From the NCBI GenBank assembly GCA_009839585.1, contig VXPI01000207.1:1-6582 (forward strand): a DNA stretch of 6,582 bases. The letters run 5' to 3'. Source of the stretch: Gammaproteobacteria bacterium. Its GTDB lineage: Bacteria > Pseudomonadota > Gammaproteobacteria > Arenicellales > Poriferihabitantaceae. The position numbers and the translations under genes are program-made. Within the stretch, counting starts at the first letter, position 1. Each line of letters starts with the position of its first letter. Shown piece after piece: positions 1 through 6,550 of this stretch. Under the pieces are notes generated by a model. It saw only the letters and a list, made by a program, of their open reading frames with translations, was not told the origin of the DNA and searched no databases.

Positions 1-13
1 CCTGATATCTGCA

Positions 14-43
14 AATCGACCACAATCAAATTGCTTGTCGATT
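14..43. promoter_or_regulatory. Nested inverted repeat upstream of the first gene
   Basis: AATCGAC at 14-20 is the exact reverse complement of GTCGATT at 37-43. Inside it, CAAT (23-26) and ATTG (30-33) form a second short stem around a 3-base loop, so the 30 bases can fold as a two-step hairpin. It ends 9 bp before the ATG at 53 and covers an alternative TTG start at 35. No T tract follows, so an intrinsic terminator is unlikely. It could be an operator or an RNA structure that masks the start of the first gene. Function is inferred from position only. Confidence 0.3.
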
Positions 44-52
44 CAATTCGCT

Positions 53-451
53 ATGATTGCATCCATCAAAAGATTCACTGTCTATATCGGGTTTGCGGCC
101 TGCATGTTTCTTGTCGGATTCAGTGGCATGCTGGAACCAGTCGGCAAGTTGCTGGTTGTTTTCTTCAAGTCCTATACAGAAGCGGAACTTGTCAAGCTGA
201 ATGCGACATCTTTTATCAATCAGGAGGGACTGGCCGAGTACGTGATCGGTCTTGATCCGGCAGGATCGGATTTCTCGGGTCACGATTTTCTCTTGTCCCA
301 ATCAGGAGTAAGCAGCGTTCGCGATACTGCGTTCTCAAACTGGCATGTGATAGAGGTTGAGGCTGGCATACCGGAACATGTCAGCGCCCTGAAGAAACTG
401 CCACAGACTGAATTCATGCTGCAGAACCGGGGACTCTGGCTTTGCCACTGA
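53..451 (+). CDS. Small membrane-anchored protein of unknown function
   Basis: This is a 132-residue protein if started at the ATG at 53; a TTG at 35 in the same frame would add six residues. I prefer ATG because the first residues then form a normal N-terminus, MIASIKRF, with basic residues just before a hydrophobic segment at about 9-27 that looks like an uncleaved membrane anchor or signal peptide. A second hydrophobic patch lies near 33-38. The rest is a soluble domain of about 95 residues with a TEAEL stretch after the anchor. It ends in an aromatic and cysteine-containing tail, RGLWLCH, at the extreme C-terminus. I do not recognise a named family. No Shine-Dalgarno sequence is visible before either start. 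It is the only plus-strand gene here and converges on the transporter pair with a 38-bp gap. The membrane-protein pattern and clean frame favour it over the antisense reading. Confidence 0.7.
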   Translation: MIASIKRFTVYIGFAACMFLVGFSGMLEPVGKLLVVFFKSYTEAELVKLNATSFINQEGLAEYVIGLDPAGSDFSGHDFLLSQSGVSSVRDTAFSNWHVIEVEAGIPEHVSALKKLPQTEFMLQNRGLWLCH

Positions 452-476
452 TGGCTCCCGGACGCTCCACCGTTTC

Positions 477-488
477 CAGACATGTCTG
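477..488. repeat. 12-bp perfect palindrome between convergent genes
   Basis: CAGACATGTCTG is a perfect palindrome in the 38-bp gap between the stop of the plus-strand gene (449-451) and the stop of the minus-strand EamA gene (490-492). It has no spacer and no T run on either side, so it does not look like a classic intrinsic terminator. It could be a protein-binding site or chance. Confidence 0.25.
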
Positions 489-489
489 A

Positions 490-954
490 TCAACCCGGAT
501 TGAACGCCAAAACGGCCATCCCCACAAATGCCAGTGCCACTCCAAACCACTGGGCGTGGCTGAGCGATTCACGAAACAGGAAGACCGAGACCAGGATCGT
601 AATCAGGATCGTGCCCCCGATCACCATCGGAATTGCCGTGCTTGCCTGAATGAGTGTCTCCCCCTCAAATCCACGAAACAGGTAAAAATACAGAATTTCG
701 GCAATTCCGATACAAATTCCTGCACCGATCGCCCAGGCATAGGCCCCAAACGGCAAATCAGGGATAGACACGGAAGTTCTGCCCGTGGTCAACAGATAGG
801 CTATCGATACCATCAATGCTGAAACCTGTAGGCAGATGGTAGCAAGGATTGGGGAGGTGATGGTGGATTCGGCATGTGACATCGAAACCTTGATAAGCAG
901 GTTGTATCCTGAATAGCAGAGGGTAATCAGTAAAACGAAGAGTAGGCTTTTCAT
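490..954 (-). CDS. Half-size EamA/DMT-family transporter
   Basis: This 154-residue integral membrane protein has about five hydrophobic segments, estimated by eye at 3-20, 35-57, 70-91, 102-124 and 134-151. The pattern is that of one EamA repeat of the drug/metabolite transporter superfamily. The C-terminal half is most telling: a Y-F-Y-L-F-R-G-F stretch, a segment with an A-S-T-A-I-P motif, then F-R-E-S-L followed by a last helix rich in G and A. This matches the usual ending of EamA repeats, where a conserved glutamate follows the fourth helix of the repeat. Most EamA proteins are about 300 residues with two repeats; single-repeat members are known and are thought to work as dimers. Its start lies 22 bp after the stop of the MFS gene, so the two are probably co-transcribed. 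No Shine-Dalgarno sequence is visible. The substrate cannot be told from sequence. Confidence 0.82.
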   Translation of the reverse strand: MKSLLFVLLITLCYSGYNLLIKVSMSHAESTITSPILATICLQVSALMVSIAYLLTTGRTSVSIPDLPFGAYAWAIGAGICIGIAEILYFYLFRGFEGETLIQASTAIPMVIGGTILITILVSVFLFRESLSHAQWFGVALAFVGMAVLAFNPG

Positions 955-976
955 TATGGCTTAACCCGGATGATGA

Positions 977-2206
977 TTAATCTTGAGTGAATGGATGTCG
1001 GCGCTTGGCAATGGAATACGACACAACGTACAGGGAGACTCCGAAAATGGCAAATACCATTAACCAGTACAAAAGCAGATCATACCCGCCAAATTCCCAA
1101 ATCAGTGATCCCAGAAATGGCGAAACTGCAGAACCCATCATGTATATCAGGGTGAGCACTCCATAATTCACTCCAAAATTTGTTTCGCCCAGAATATCCC
1201 GGGCAATAACCGGACGAATGATGCTAACCAGTCCATATCCGCCTCCAAACATCATCACAAACAGGAAAACCAGCTCCGGGGCTGATGAGACTCCGAGCAA
1301 CAAAAGCATGGATGTGCCCATAATCAGAAAACTGCTCATTGAGATGGCATGATGGGTTATCCGGTTTTTCAGAAATGACAGAATCAGCCTCCCTACAACC
1401 TGCATGGGTCCGATCAGGGATACCGCAAACACGGCGGTCCCCGCCGGAATACTGCGCTCCTTTACAAGAGGCAGAAAATGGTGAAGTGCTGCACCATGCA
1501 CAATTGCCAGAAAGGCAAAGCCAATGCCAAGGCAAAGAAACATTGGGCTGATAAGGCCACTGCGGATTTTCATCACTGGATGGGCAGTCAAGCTCTCTTC
1601 ATGTCGGTATTTTTCCAGTTGCCGGGTGGCTATCCAGGCGATCGGTGCAGACGCAATCGGGACGAACAGGGAGAAAATCCGCACCGCTTCGCGCCACCCC
1701 AATGCGTCAGCCAGAAAATATGCGCAGGGGAAACTCAGCGTTCCGGCAAAGCCGGCGACAATGGTGATCAGAGTAATACTATGTTTTGCATCACGGCCTT
1801 GGCTTCTTGTAATCAGGGCAAAGCAAGGGTCATACAGACAACCCGAAAAACTGATGCCGATAAGAGCCCAGAAGAAGTAAAACCCGAAGATGCCGTCCAC
1901 TACTGATAGTCCGAACAGGCCAAGTGAGCCAAGCAGGATGCAGGCAGTCATCATGAGAGGCCCTCGTCCCAGATCAATCAATTTCCCGCAGATTGGGGAC
2001 CCCAGCCCCGACATGACAATTGCCAGAGTCAGTGCGCCGGTGATCTCTACTCTTGACCAGCCCAGATCTGCTTCCCAAAAGATTAATAGGGCGGGAAATA
2101 CATAAAACAGTCCTGCCCAGTTTATGGTTTGGCTAATTGCCAGAGACAGAATCGTAAAGTTCTTATGAGGTATTGCCGGATGATTTGAATTGACGTCCAA
2201 TGCCAT
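977..2206 (-). CDS. Major facilitator superfamily (MFS) permease
   Basis: This is a 409-residue inner-membrane transporter with about 12 hydrophobic segments split by a hydrophilic loop near residues 192-210 (RQLEKYRHEESL), the usual 6+6 MFS layout. The loop between helices 2 and 3 has the MFS signature A in the form GKLIDLGRG at 74-82, with the conserved Gly, Asp and Arg. The length is normal for a proton- or solute-driven secondary transporter. The arrangement, with a long extracytoplasmic-type loop after helix 1 (WEADLGWSR) and no specific drug-pump motif, resembles the monocarboxylate/oxalate-formate-like branch. That assignment is weak and the substrate is unknown. The ATG at 2206 is the first start in frame and sits well before the first helix; no Shine-Dalgarno sequence precedes it. 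The half-size EamA gene follows directly, suggesting a two-gene transport operon. Confidence 0.92.
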   Translation of the reverse strand: MALDVNSNHPAIPHKNFTILSLAISQTINWAGLFYVFPALLIFWEADLGWSRVEITGALTLAIVMSGLGSPICGKLIDLGRGPLMMTACILLGSLGLFGLSVVDGIFGFYFFWALIGISFSGCLYDPCFALITRSQGRDAKHSITLITIVAGFAGTLSFPCAYFLADALGWREAVRIFSLFVPIASAPIAWIATRQLEKYRHEESLTAHPVMKIRSGLISPMFLCLGIGFAFLAIVHGAALHHFLPLVKERSIPAGTAVFAVSLIGPMQVVGRLILSFLKNRITHHAISMSSFLIMGTSMLLLLGVSSAPELVFLFVMMFGGGYGLVSIIRPVIARDILGETNFGVNYGVLTLIYMMGSAVSPFLGSLIWEFGGYDLLLYWLMVFAIFGVSLYVVSYSIAKRRHPFTQD

Positions 2207-2382
2207 GCAAGACTTTTTTGGGGAGAATTGTCAGGAAATCCACGGAATGAATAATTTCAAGGCTTTCCTTGCCAGCCTCGAATTGAAGGCATGCTCTTCA
2301 TGCCAGGCAGAAATCCTGATAATGACCGCTCCCGACATGAATACTTGATTGCCAGTGACAGTTAACCCGGGTCCTGGGATAG
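2207..2382. other. Intergenic region with two small hairpins
   Basis: This 176-bp gap separates the hydrolase stop from the MFS start, both on the minus strand, so it should hold the end of one transcript and the promoter of the next. Two short perfect inverted repeats are visible: GGCATG (2288-2293) with CATGCC (2299-2304) around a 5-base loop, and CAAGG (2258-2262) with CCTTG (2267-2271) around a 4-base loop. Neither is followed by a T run on the minus strand, so neither is a textbook terminator. I found no convincing -35/-10 pair for the MFS gene. A 35-codon minus-strand frame (2231-2338) crosses the region; I do not call it a gene. Confidence 0.35.
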
Positions 2383-3168
2383 TCAGGATCGATTATCTTC
2401 CAGCCACTGGCTGACTATTGCAAGCAGTTCATCTTCCAGCCCATCAAAAAAGTGATTGGCGCCCGGAACCTCGATTTGCTGAAACTTCGGATTACTAGCT
2501 GCTGCCTGCGCTTTGCGACCCGTGAAATCAATGACTCCCGGTAAATCTTCACTTCCATACAGATCCAGAACCGGCATATGGATATTCTTCAGTGCTTCGG
2601 CATTATCATAGACCGTTTCACTGCCTCCCTGCATGCCAATTAACACAAGGCTCTGAATCGGTGTATCGGGAACATCTTCCGTGTAACGCATGGTCATCGT
2701 GGCACCCATACTGTGGGCAATGATGACGAGTTCTTGCTGTCCATGTTCCTTGAGATAATCGATAGCGGCATTGATTCGAACAGGTACTTCATCAAGAAGC
2801 GGAGCATAATCAAAGGAGTCGGCATCGTTCAACAGGATTGGCATCTGGATGGAGAGAGTATGCCAGCCATGTTCAGTGAGTCCAACCCGAAGGGGGCGTA
2901 CCACCTGCTCCCAGTTCGGGTGTATCCCAATACCATGTATCACGATTGCAGCACGTCCCGTATTACCCTCCGATGCCTGCATTTCAATACCCAGGAATTC
3001 ATGATCTTCTGCCTTAAGCCAAATCGGTTCTCCATCGAAAAGGGTGTCGATAACCTGTTCTGCCCAGCGTTGTTCCTTCTGTATGTCGGACCATGTTTGA
3101 GTCGATGCATGAACAGCGAATGCCATGCAGAGCATTATCAGGATCAAAAGGCCGTTAATTTTTTTCAT
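2383..3168 (-). CDS. Exported alpha/beta hydrolase, DUF3530-like
   Basis: This 261-residue protein begins with a typical Sec signal peptide: MKK, a hydrophobic core at about 6-19, and a V-H-A site allowing cleavage after residue 21. It should act in the periplasm or outside the cell. The mature part has an alpha/beta-hydrolase layout: an HG oxyanion-region motif at 78-79 (VIHGIGIHPNW), a GWHTLSIQMP strand at 91-100, the nucleophile elbow AHSMGA with Ser153, a probable acid at Asp208 (YGSEDLPG) and a probable catalytic His239 (PGANHFF). The oxyanion and G-W-x-T-L-S-I strand pattern fits the DUF3530 family of proteobacterial hydrolases. These are usually somewhat variable in length and have no assigned substrate; esterase or lipase-like activity is the natural guess. 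It starts 44 bp after the stop of the exonuclease-CBS-DUF294 gene and is probably the last gene of that operon. No Shine-Dalgarno sequence is visible. Confidence 0.87.
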   Translation of the reverse strand: MKKINGLLILIMLCMAFAVHASTQTWSDIQKEQRWAEQVIDTLFDGEPIWLKAEDHEFLGIEMQASEGNTGRAAIVIHGIGIHPNWEQVVRPLRVGLTEHGWHTLSIQMPILLNDADSFDYAPLLDEVPVRINAAIDYLKEHGQQELVIIAHSMGATMTMRYTEDVPDTPIQSLVLIGMQGGSETVYDNAEALKNIHMPVLDLYGSEDLPGVIDFTGRKAQAAASNPKFQQIEVPGANHFFDGLEDELLAIVSQWLEDNRS

Positions 3169-3212
3169 GATGCTTTATTCAGTCAGATGGAAACCGTATT
3201 CTGCATTGTATG

Positions 3213-5360
3213 CTACTTGGCAGGCACTCCCAGCAAGTCGGTTACTGAAGGCACTTGTTCGAGAGCCCAGCGGAGATTGTTTCGAAGACCAGGCCTCATT
3301 TTGTCAGGGGCAATCTTGTTCGACAGGAAAATTCCGTTCTCAAGATCGAAAAGCTGTTGCTTGAGTATTGCCGTCAGAATAATCCGATGAGCCTCAGTGA
3401 GATTGTCGATCAATTCCGCAGGCTTGCCCATCTCGAGTAGCGCATTCAGTCGTTCCGGTGTTGATTTATGCAATATCTTATTGCGAATGGATTCCACACG
3501 AGCGGCCGAGAAAATTGGCAATATCCCGCCTATCTTGACATCCATGCGTCCATCTGCAAGCTTGAATCGCTTGAACATAGTAAGTGGGGAATGCACATTC
3601 GAAGCGTTGGCAGCCATCAGTGACAGAAAACTCCTTGATGCAGACCCGAGTTCAAAAGCATGTTCTGAGATATCTTTCATGAGAGATTCATCACCATGCA
3701 CGGCAACTGCATCAAAGAAAATATCCGTCTTTAGCAAATCATCAGGGCGGGTTCGCGAAATCCAGGATTCGATCATGGATTTCCACTGTTGCAGGCCCAT
3801 TCGCCACTCAGGGTTGCTGGCCATAATATTCCCCTTGCAGTAGGGTACACCGGCAATATTGAGAAGTTCCGATGTGCGCTGGCCGAGTTTTTCAAACCAT
3901 TGATCTGTCTCAGATCCCGGATCACCTTCAAGGTAGACAATGGCATTGTCCTGATCCATGGCTAGCAGACTTTCCCCCCGCCCTCCAGATCCAAGGACCA
4001 GCATGCAGTATGGCACAGGGGCATGACCCAGGCCGTTATCGACCATTTCTTTCTCGGCCATGGTACATGCCCGACGGGTTATCGCCCGCAACTCTTCAGA
4101 GATAATGGCTGCGATATTACGCACGTCTACGTTTTCCCGATCAAGCCCAATAGCCACCTGCGAGAGGTTTGACCAGGCGCTGGCCAGGTCCTGTTCGGTT
4201 TCTGCATGGAGAACAGCATCTCCGATATTGACCGCATCCGTAGATTTCTGCCGGATGAGGTCACGCGAGGTCAGCATGCCGACGATTTGTTTATTGGGGC
4301 CTTCTACGCCAAGATGTCTGAATCTGAGCCGATCCATCATGCCGATCGCACGAAACAGAAATTCGTTATGCTGGACAGTCTTTAGGGGAAAAGTGGCTAA
4401 ATCCTGAATGTGCATGTCCAGAGCGGCTATACCATGTCGATTGATAGCCCGCAAGATATCCCGCTCAGTAACGATTCCATGCTCTGGGCCGGGTTCGAGT
4501 GGCTTAACTACAATACTGCTGATTTTCCTTTCCATCAGAATGTCCAGCACATGTGATACGGTGTCTTTGACCGTTGCAAAGAACAGGGGTGTAGACATGA
4601 TGTCTGAGACCTTGTGTTGGTAAGGGTAACTGTCAATCCGGGCAGGGGAGTGGTGCAATGGATCATCGTCCGGTTTATAGAGGAAATCGTACCAGCCAGA
4701 CTTGATTTCATCGACAGACCGGTTGTTCGCTTTTCTGCATGCATTTTCGAGTTCGGCAAGCGTACGGATACCCTGTTCGCGAAGCAGGGGCAACAGTGCG
4801 ATAAATACGTTTGCCGTCATCTGGGCATCGGCCAGCGCATCATGGCGGTCATGGGCCTGGATATTTTGCCAGCTTGCCAGAGTTTCCAGAGAGTAATCCG
4901 GCAGATTTGGAGACAGGACATCAACCATGTGTCGAATATCGATGGTTCTTGGCGCTTCCCAGTTGATCCCGGATAAATCACACTCGCGCTTGAACATGGC
5001 CAGATCAAAACCAATCGAGTGTCCAATCACTACCGAATCTCCGATCCAGTTCTTGAACTGGGAAGCGAACTCGATAAATTTTGGAGAATCGCAGACATCT
5101 TCATCAGCAATTCCGTGAATATTTCGAGAGATGTCCGGAATCGGCATCTCGGGATTGAGGAGTTGATTGCAGTGATCTTCCTCATTGAGTAGACCACTTT
5201 TAATGCGAACCCCGCCAATCTGGATTATTCTGTCCCTGGCTGTATCAAGACCAGTAGTTTCCGTGTCGACGGCAACTGCGGTCAAGTTGCCGAGTAGAGT
5301 TACGGTTGACTTTTTCGGAGCCAATGCCGGTCGCCTTGGTTTACGACGTTGGTTTGCCAT
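3213..5360 (-). CDS. DEDDh exonuclease / CBS pair / DUF294 nucleotidyltransferase fusion
   Basis: This 715-residue cytoplasmic protein has three parts. Residues about 25-195 form a DnaQ-like 3'-5' exonuclease with all five DEDDh residues visible: Asp32 and Glu34 (VDTETTGLD), Asp119 (GHSIGFD), His173 and Asp178 (HDALADA). Residues about 250-372 form a CBS pair, with the typical MSTPLF start, GIVTERDIL near 295-303 and GMLTSRDLI near 361-369. Such pairs often bind AMP or ATP. Residues about 400-715 are DUF294 plus its C-terminal domain, a GlnD-like nucleotidyltransferase. It has GSGGRGE at 457-463, the metal-binding DQD at 469-471, and the family's GVPYCKGNIMASNPEWR block at 504-520. DUF294 proteins commonly carry an N-terminal cyclic-nucleotide-binding domain before the CBS pair; here an exonuclease takes that place. 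A basic tail (RRKPRR) precedes the exonuclease. The HD and ACT domains of true GlnD are not seen. The next Met is residue 72, inside the exonuclease, so the start at 5360 is secure despite lacking a Shine-Dalgarno sequence. Substrates are unknown. Confidence 0.93.
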   Translation of the reverse strand: MANQRRKPRRPALAPKKSTVTLLGNLTAVAVDTETTGLDTARDRIIQIGGVRIKSGLLNEEDHCNQLLNPEMPIPDISRNIHGIADEDVCDSPKFIEFASQFKNWIGDSVVIGHSIGFDLAMFKRECDLSGINWEAPRTIDIRHMVDVLSPNLPDYSLETLASWQNIQAHDRHDALADAQMTANVFIALLPLLREQGIRTLAELENACRKANNRSVDEIKSGWYDFLYKPDDDPLHHSPARIDSYPYQHKVSDIMSTPLFFATVKDTVSHVLDILMERKISSIVVKPLEPGPEHGIVTERDILRAINRHGIAALDMHIQDLATFPLKTVQHNEFLFRAIGMMDRLRFRHLGVEGPNKQIVGMLTSRDLIRQKSTDAVNIGDAVLHAETEQDLASAWSNLSQVAIGLDRENVDVRNIAAIISEELRAITRRACTMAEKEMVDNGLGHAPVPYCMLVLGSGGRGESLLAMDQDNAIVYLEGDPGSETDQWFEKLGQRTSELLNIAGVPYCKGNIMASNPEWRMGLQQWKSMIESWISRTRPDDLLKTDIFFDAVAVHGDESLMKDISEHAFELGSASRSFLSLMAANASNVHSPLTMFKRFKLADGRMDVKIGGILPIFSAARVESIRNKILHKSTPERLNALLEMGKPAELIDNLTEAHRIILTAILKQQLFDLENGIFLSNKIAPDKMRPGLRNNLRWALEQVPSVTDLLGVPAK

Positions 5361-5377
5361 TTGTTAGGGAGTTGCTG

Positions 5378-5518
5378 TTAATTTCTCGAGATTAGAGCAT
5401 GAATGCCAACTCGTGTTTTCTGCCAATAATTGAACGGTCGGCATGAAGTTGTCCGCCATTCAGTTCCGTAGCATTTTAGCCCCGGTTGATCGCATTCTGG
5501 ACATTGTACTGTTTCCAT
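5378..5518 (-). CDS. Possible 46-residue four-cysteine (zinc-ribbon-like) protein
   Basis: A short frame fills most of the gap between the TIGR01777 gene and the exonuclease fusion. It starts with ATG at 5518, 25 bp after the upstream stop, and ends with TAA at 5378, 17 bp before the next start. The protein begins METVQCPECDQPGLKCYG and has Cys at 6, 9, 16 and 26. The CPEC knuckle with two further Cys resembles a small zinc-binding ribbon, though the second pair is spread out (C-x9-C) unlike a standard CxxC. The C-terminal part is basic and aromatic (PFNYWQKTR), which could suit nucleic-acid contact. No strong Shine-Dalgarno sequence is seen, but that is true of most genes here. Placement in the operon and the Cys pattern are the support; its length is too short for the frame alone to be significant. 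No family is recognised. Confidence 0.4.
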   Translation of the reverse strand: METVQCPECDQPGLKCYGTEWRTTSCRPFNYWQKTRVGIHALISRN

Positions 5519-5543
5519 GTTTTTCGCCGCCAGCAATCACAGT

Positions 5544-6455
5544 TTACGGATTGGCAATATGAGTGAGTGCCGCTTCAACGCTCTTAAAGCGAAACTGGAA
5601 CTCTTCCTGCTGAAGTCTATCGGGAATGGCACGCTGACCACCAAGCAGCAGGACAGCAGACTCACCAAGCGCGAGTTTCAGAATCGGGGCCGGAAATACA
5701 AGAAGTCGAGGCCGATTTAGGACCCGGGCCAGAGTGTCGCTGAATTCGGCATTGCGAACCGGAACAGGAGCCGTCAGGTTATATGCCCCGTTTGAAGAGG
5801 GATGATGCAGAAGGTGGCAGATGGCCCTCACTTGATCATCAATGTGAATCCAGCTCATCCATTGCCTGCCGTTTCCAATTCTAGCCCCGAGACCAAGTTT
5901 ATAGCCAGGGAGCATAGGTGTCAGCATGCCTCCGGATCCGCTGAGCACCAGTCCGGTGCGGATGATTGCAACCCTGATGCCCAGATTTTCCAGGGCTAGC
6001 GATTCGTTCTCCCAGTCTCGACATAAATGAGATCCAAAGTCATCGCCGGACGGTTCTGATTCACCCAGTATGTCGTCATTACGGTTCCCGTAGTACCCAA
6101 CCGCAGACCCGCTGATCATCACGGATGCAGGTGTCTGGCGAGCGGCCATCCACCTGGCAAGATTTCGGGTGAGCCCGATTCGGCTACCCCGAAGAACCTG
6201 CTTTCGTTGCCTGCTCCAGCGCGGTCCGACAATCGGGGCTCCGGCAAGATTGATAATTGCATCTACCGGATGACTGTCAGGAATATCTTCGAATGAAGAG
6301 AATAGGTCGGGTTGACTCTGGCTCGAAAGGTAACGATTCGGGTGGCGTGTCAGTACCGATATTCTATGGCCATTTCTTTCAAGTACCGGGATTAATGCCT
6401 GGCCGATAAGGCCGGTTCCACCGGTAATTAGAACACTGAGTGAATCTTGCGTCAT
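5544..6455 (-). CDS. yfcH: TIGR01777 / YfcH-type SDR epimerase-like protein
   Basis: This 303-residue cytoplasmic protein has an N-terminal NAD(P)-binding Rossmann fold: a TGGTGLIG loop at 11-18 and NLAGAPI at 69-75. It also has the family markers RWSRQRKQVLRGSR at 79-92, SGSAVGYYG at 115-123, an acidic FGSHLCRDWE stretch near 140-149, and SWIHIDD at 201-207. The C-terminal 50 residues match the DUF1731 domain (PAPILKLALGE, then GGQRAIP and a final FRF-x-S-V-E-A-A-L). Length and motif order match E. coli YfcH (about 300 residues). As in others of the family, the usual SDR Tyr-xxx-Lys pair is not evident after SGSAVGYYG, so catalysis is uncertain. Plant and cyanobacterial relatives (GC1/SulA) affect organelle or cell division; no bacterial substrate is established. 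A weak ribosome site, AGGCGG, lies 9 bases before the ATG. It is the first visible gene of the minus-strand cluster. Confidence 0.95.
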   Translation of the reverse strand: MTQDSLSVLITGGTGLIGQALIPVLERNGHRISVLTRHPNRYLSSQSQPDLFSSFEDIPDSHPVDAIINLAGAPIVGPRWSRQRKQVLRGSRIGLTRNLARWMAARQTPASVMISGSAVGYYGNRNDDILGESEPSGDDFGSHLCRDWENESLALENLGIRVAIIRTGLVLSGSGGMLTPMLPGYKLGLGARIGNGRQWMSWIHIDDQVRAICHLLHHPSSNGAYNLTAPVPVRNAEFSDTLARVLNRPRLLVFPAPILKLALGESAVLLLGGQRAIPDRLQQEEFQFRFKSVEAALTHIANP

Positions 6456-6487
6456 CTCGAATTTCCGCCTATGGACATGGTGAAATC

Positions 6488-6550
6488 AGTATAGCGTTTT
6501 ATGACAGGGATAATGGGAAATTCGATAGTCCCGGTTAGGATATACTTCAA
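6488..6550 (-). promoter_or_regulatory. Candidate promoter region for the minus-strand cluster
   Basis: Two sigma-70-like options lie upstream of the TIGR01777 gene. TATACT at 6488-6493 (read on the minus strand) is a good -10 box 32 bp before the start, but the hexamer at the right spacing, CCATTA, is a poor -35. Further up, TTGAAG (6545-6550) and TATCGA (6522-6527) are separated by exactly 17 bp. Neither is a full consensus match and the call rests on base pattern alone. The position before a run of closely spaced co-directional genes fits an operon promoter. Confidence 0.3.

Noticed and set aside
26..301. Minus-strand frame of 91 codons opposite the first gene
   Set aside because: The plus-strand reading has a membrane anchor and a sensible N-terminus. 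The minus reading is a string of charged residues without a recognisable pattern.
1478..1906. Plus-strand frame of 142 codons, with neighbours, inside the MFS gene
   Set aside because: It is antisense to a clear 12-helix permease, and its composition is low in hydrophobic cores and has no motif.
2288..2304. Hairpin considered as the terminator of the hydrolase operon
   Set aside because: The stem is only 6 bp and no T run follows it on the minus strand.
2713..3390. Long plus-strand frame of 225 codons
   Set aside because: It lies antisense to the hydrolase and the end of the fusion gene, both of which have complete catalytic motifs. Its own translation shows no domain and is rich in scattered Cys, as expected of an antisense shadow.
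3397..4407. Plus-strand frames of 148, 77 and 115 codons under the fusion gene
   Set aside because: All are antisense to the CBS and DUF294 regions, where the minus-strand reading has intact family motifs.
3213..5360. Fusion protein considered as GlnD or as DNA polymerase III epsilon/DinG
   Set aside because: GlnD has HD and ACT domains that are absent here, and epsilon or DinG lacks CBS and nucleotidyltransferase domains. The DUF294 hallmarks decide the call.
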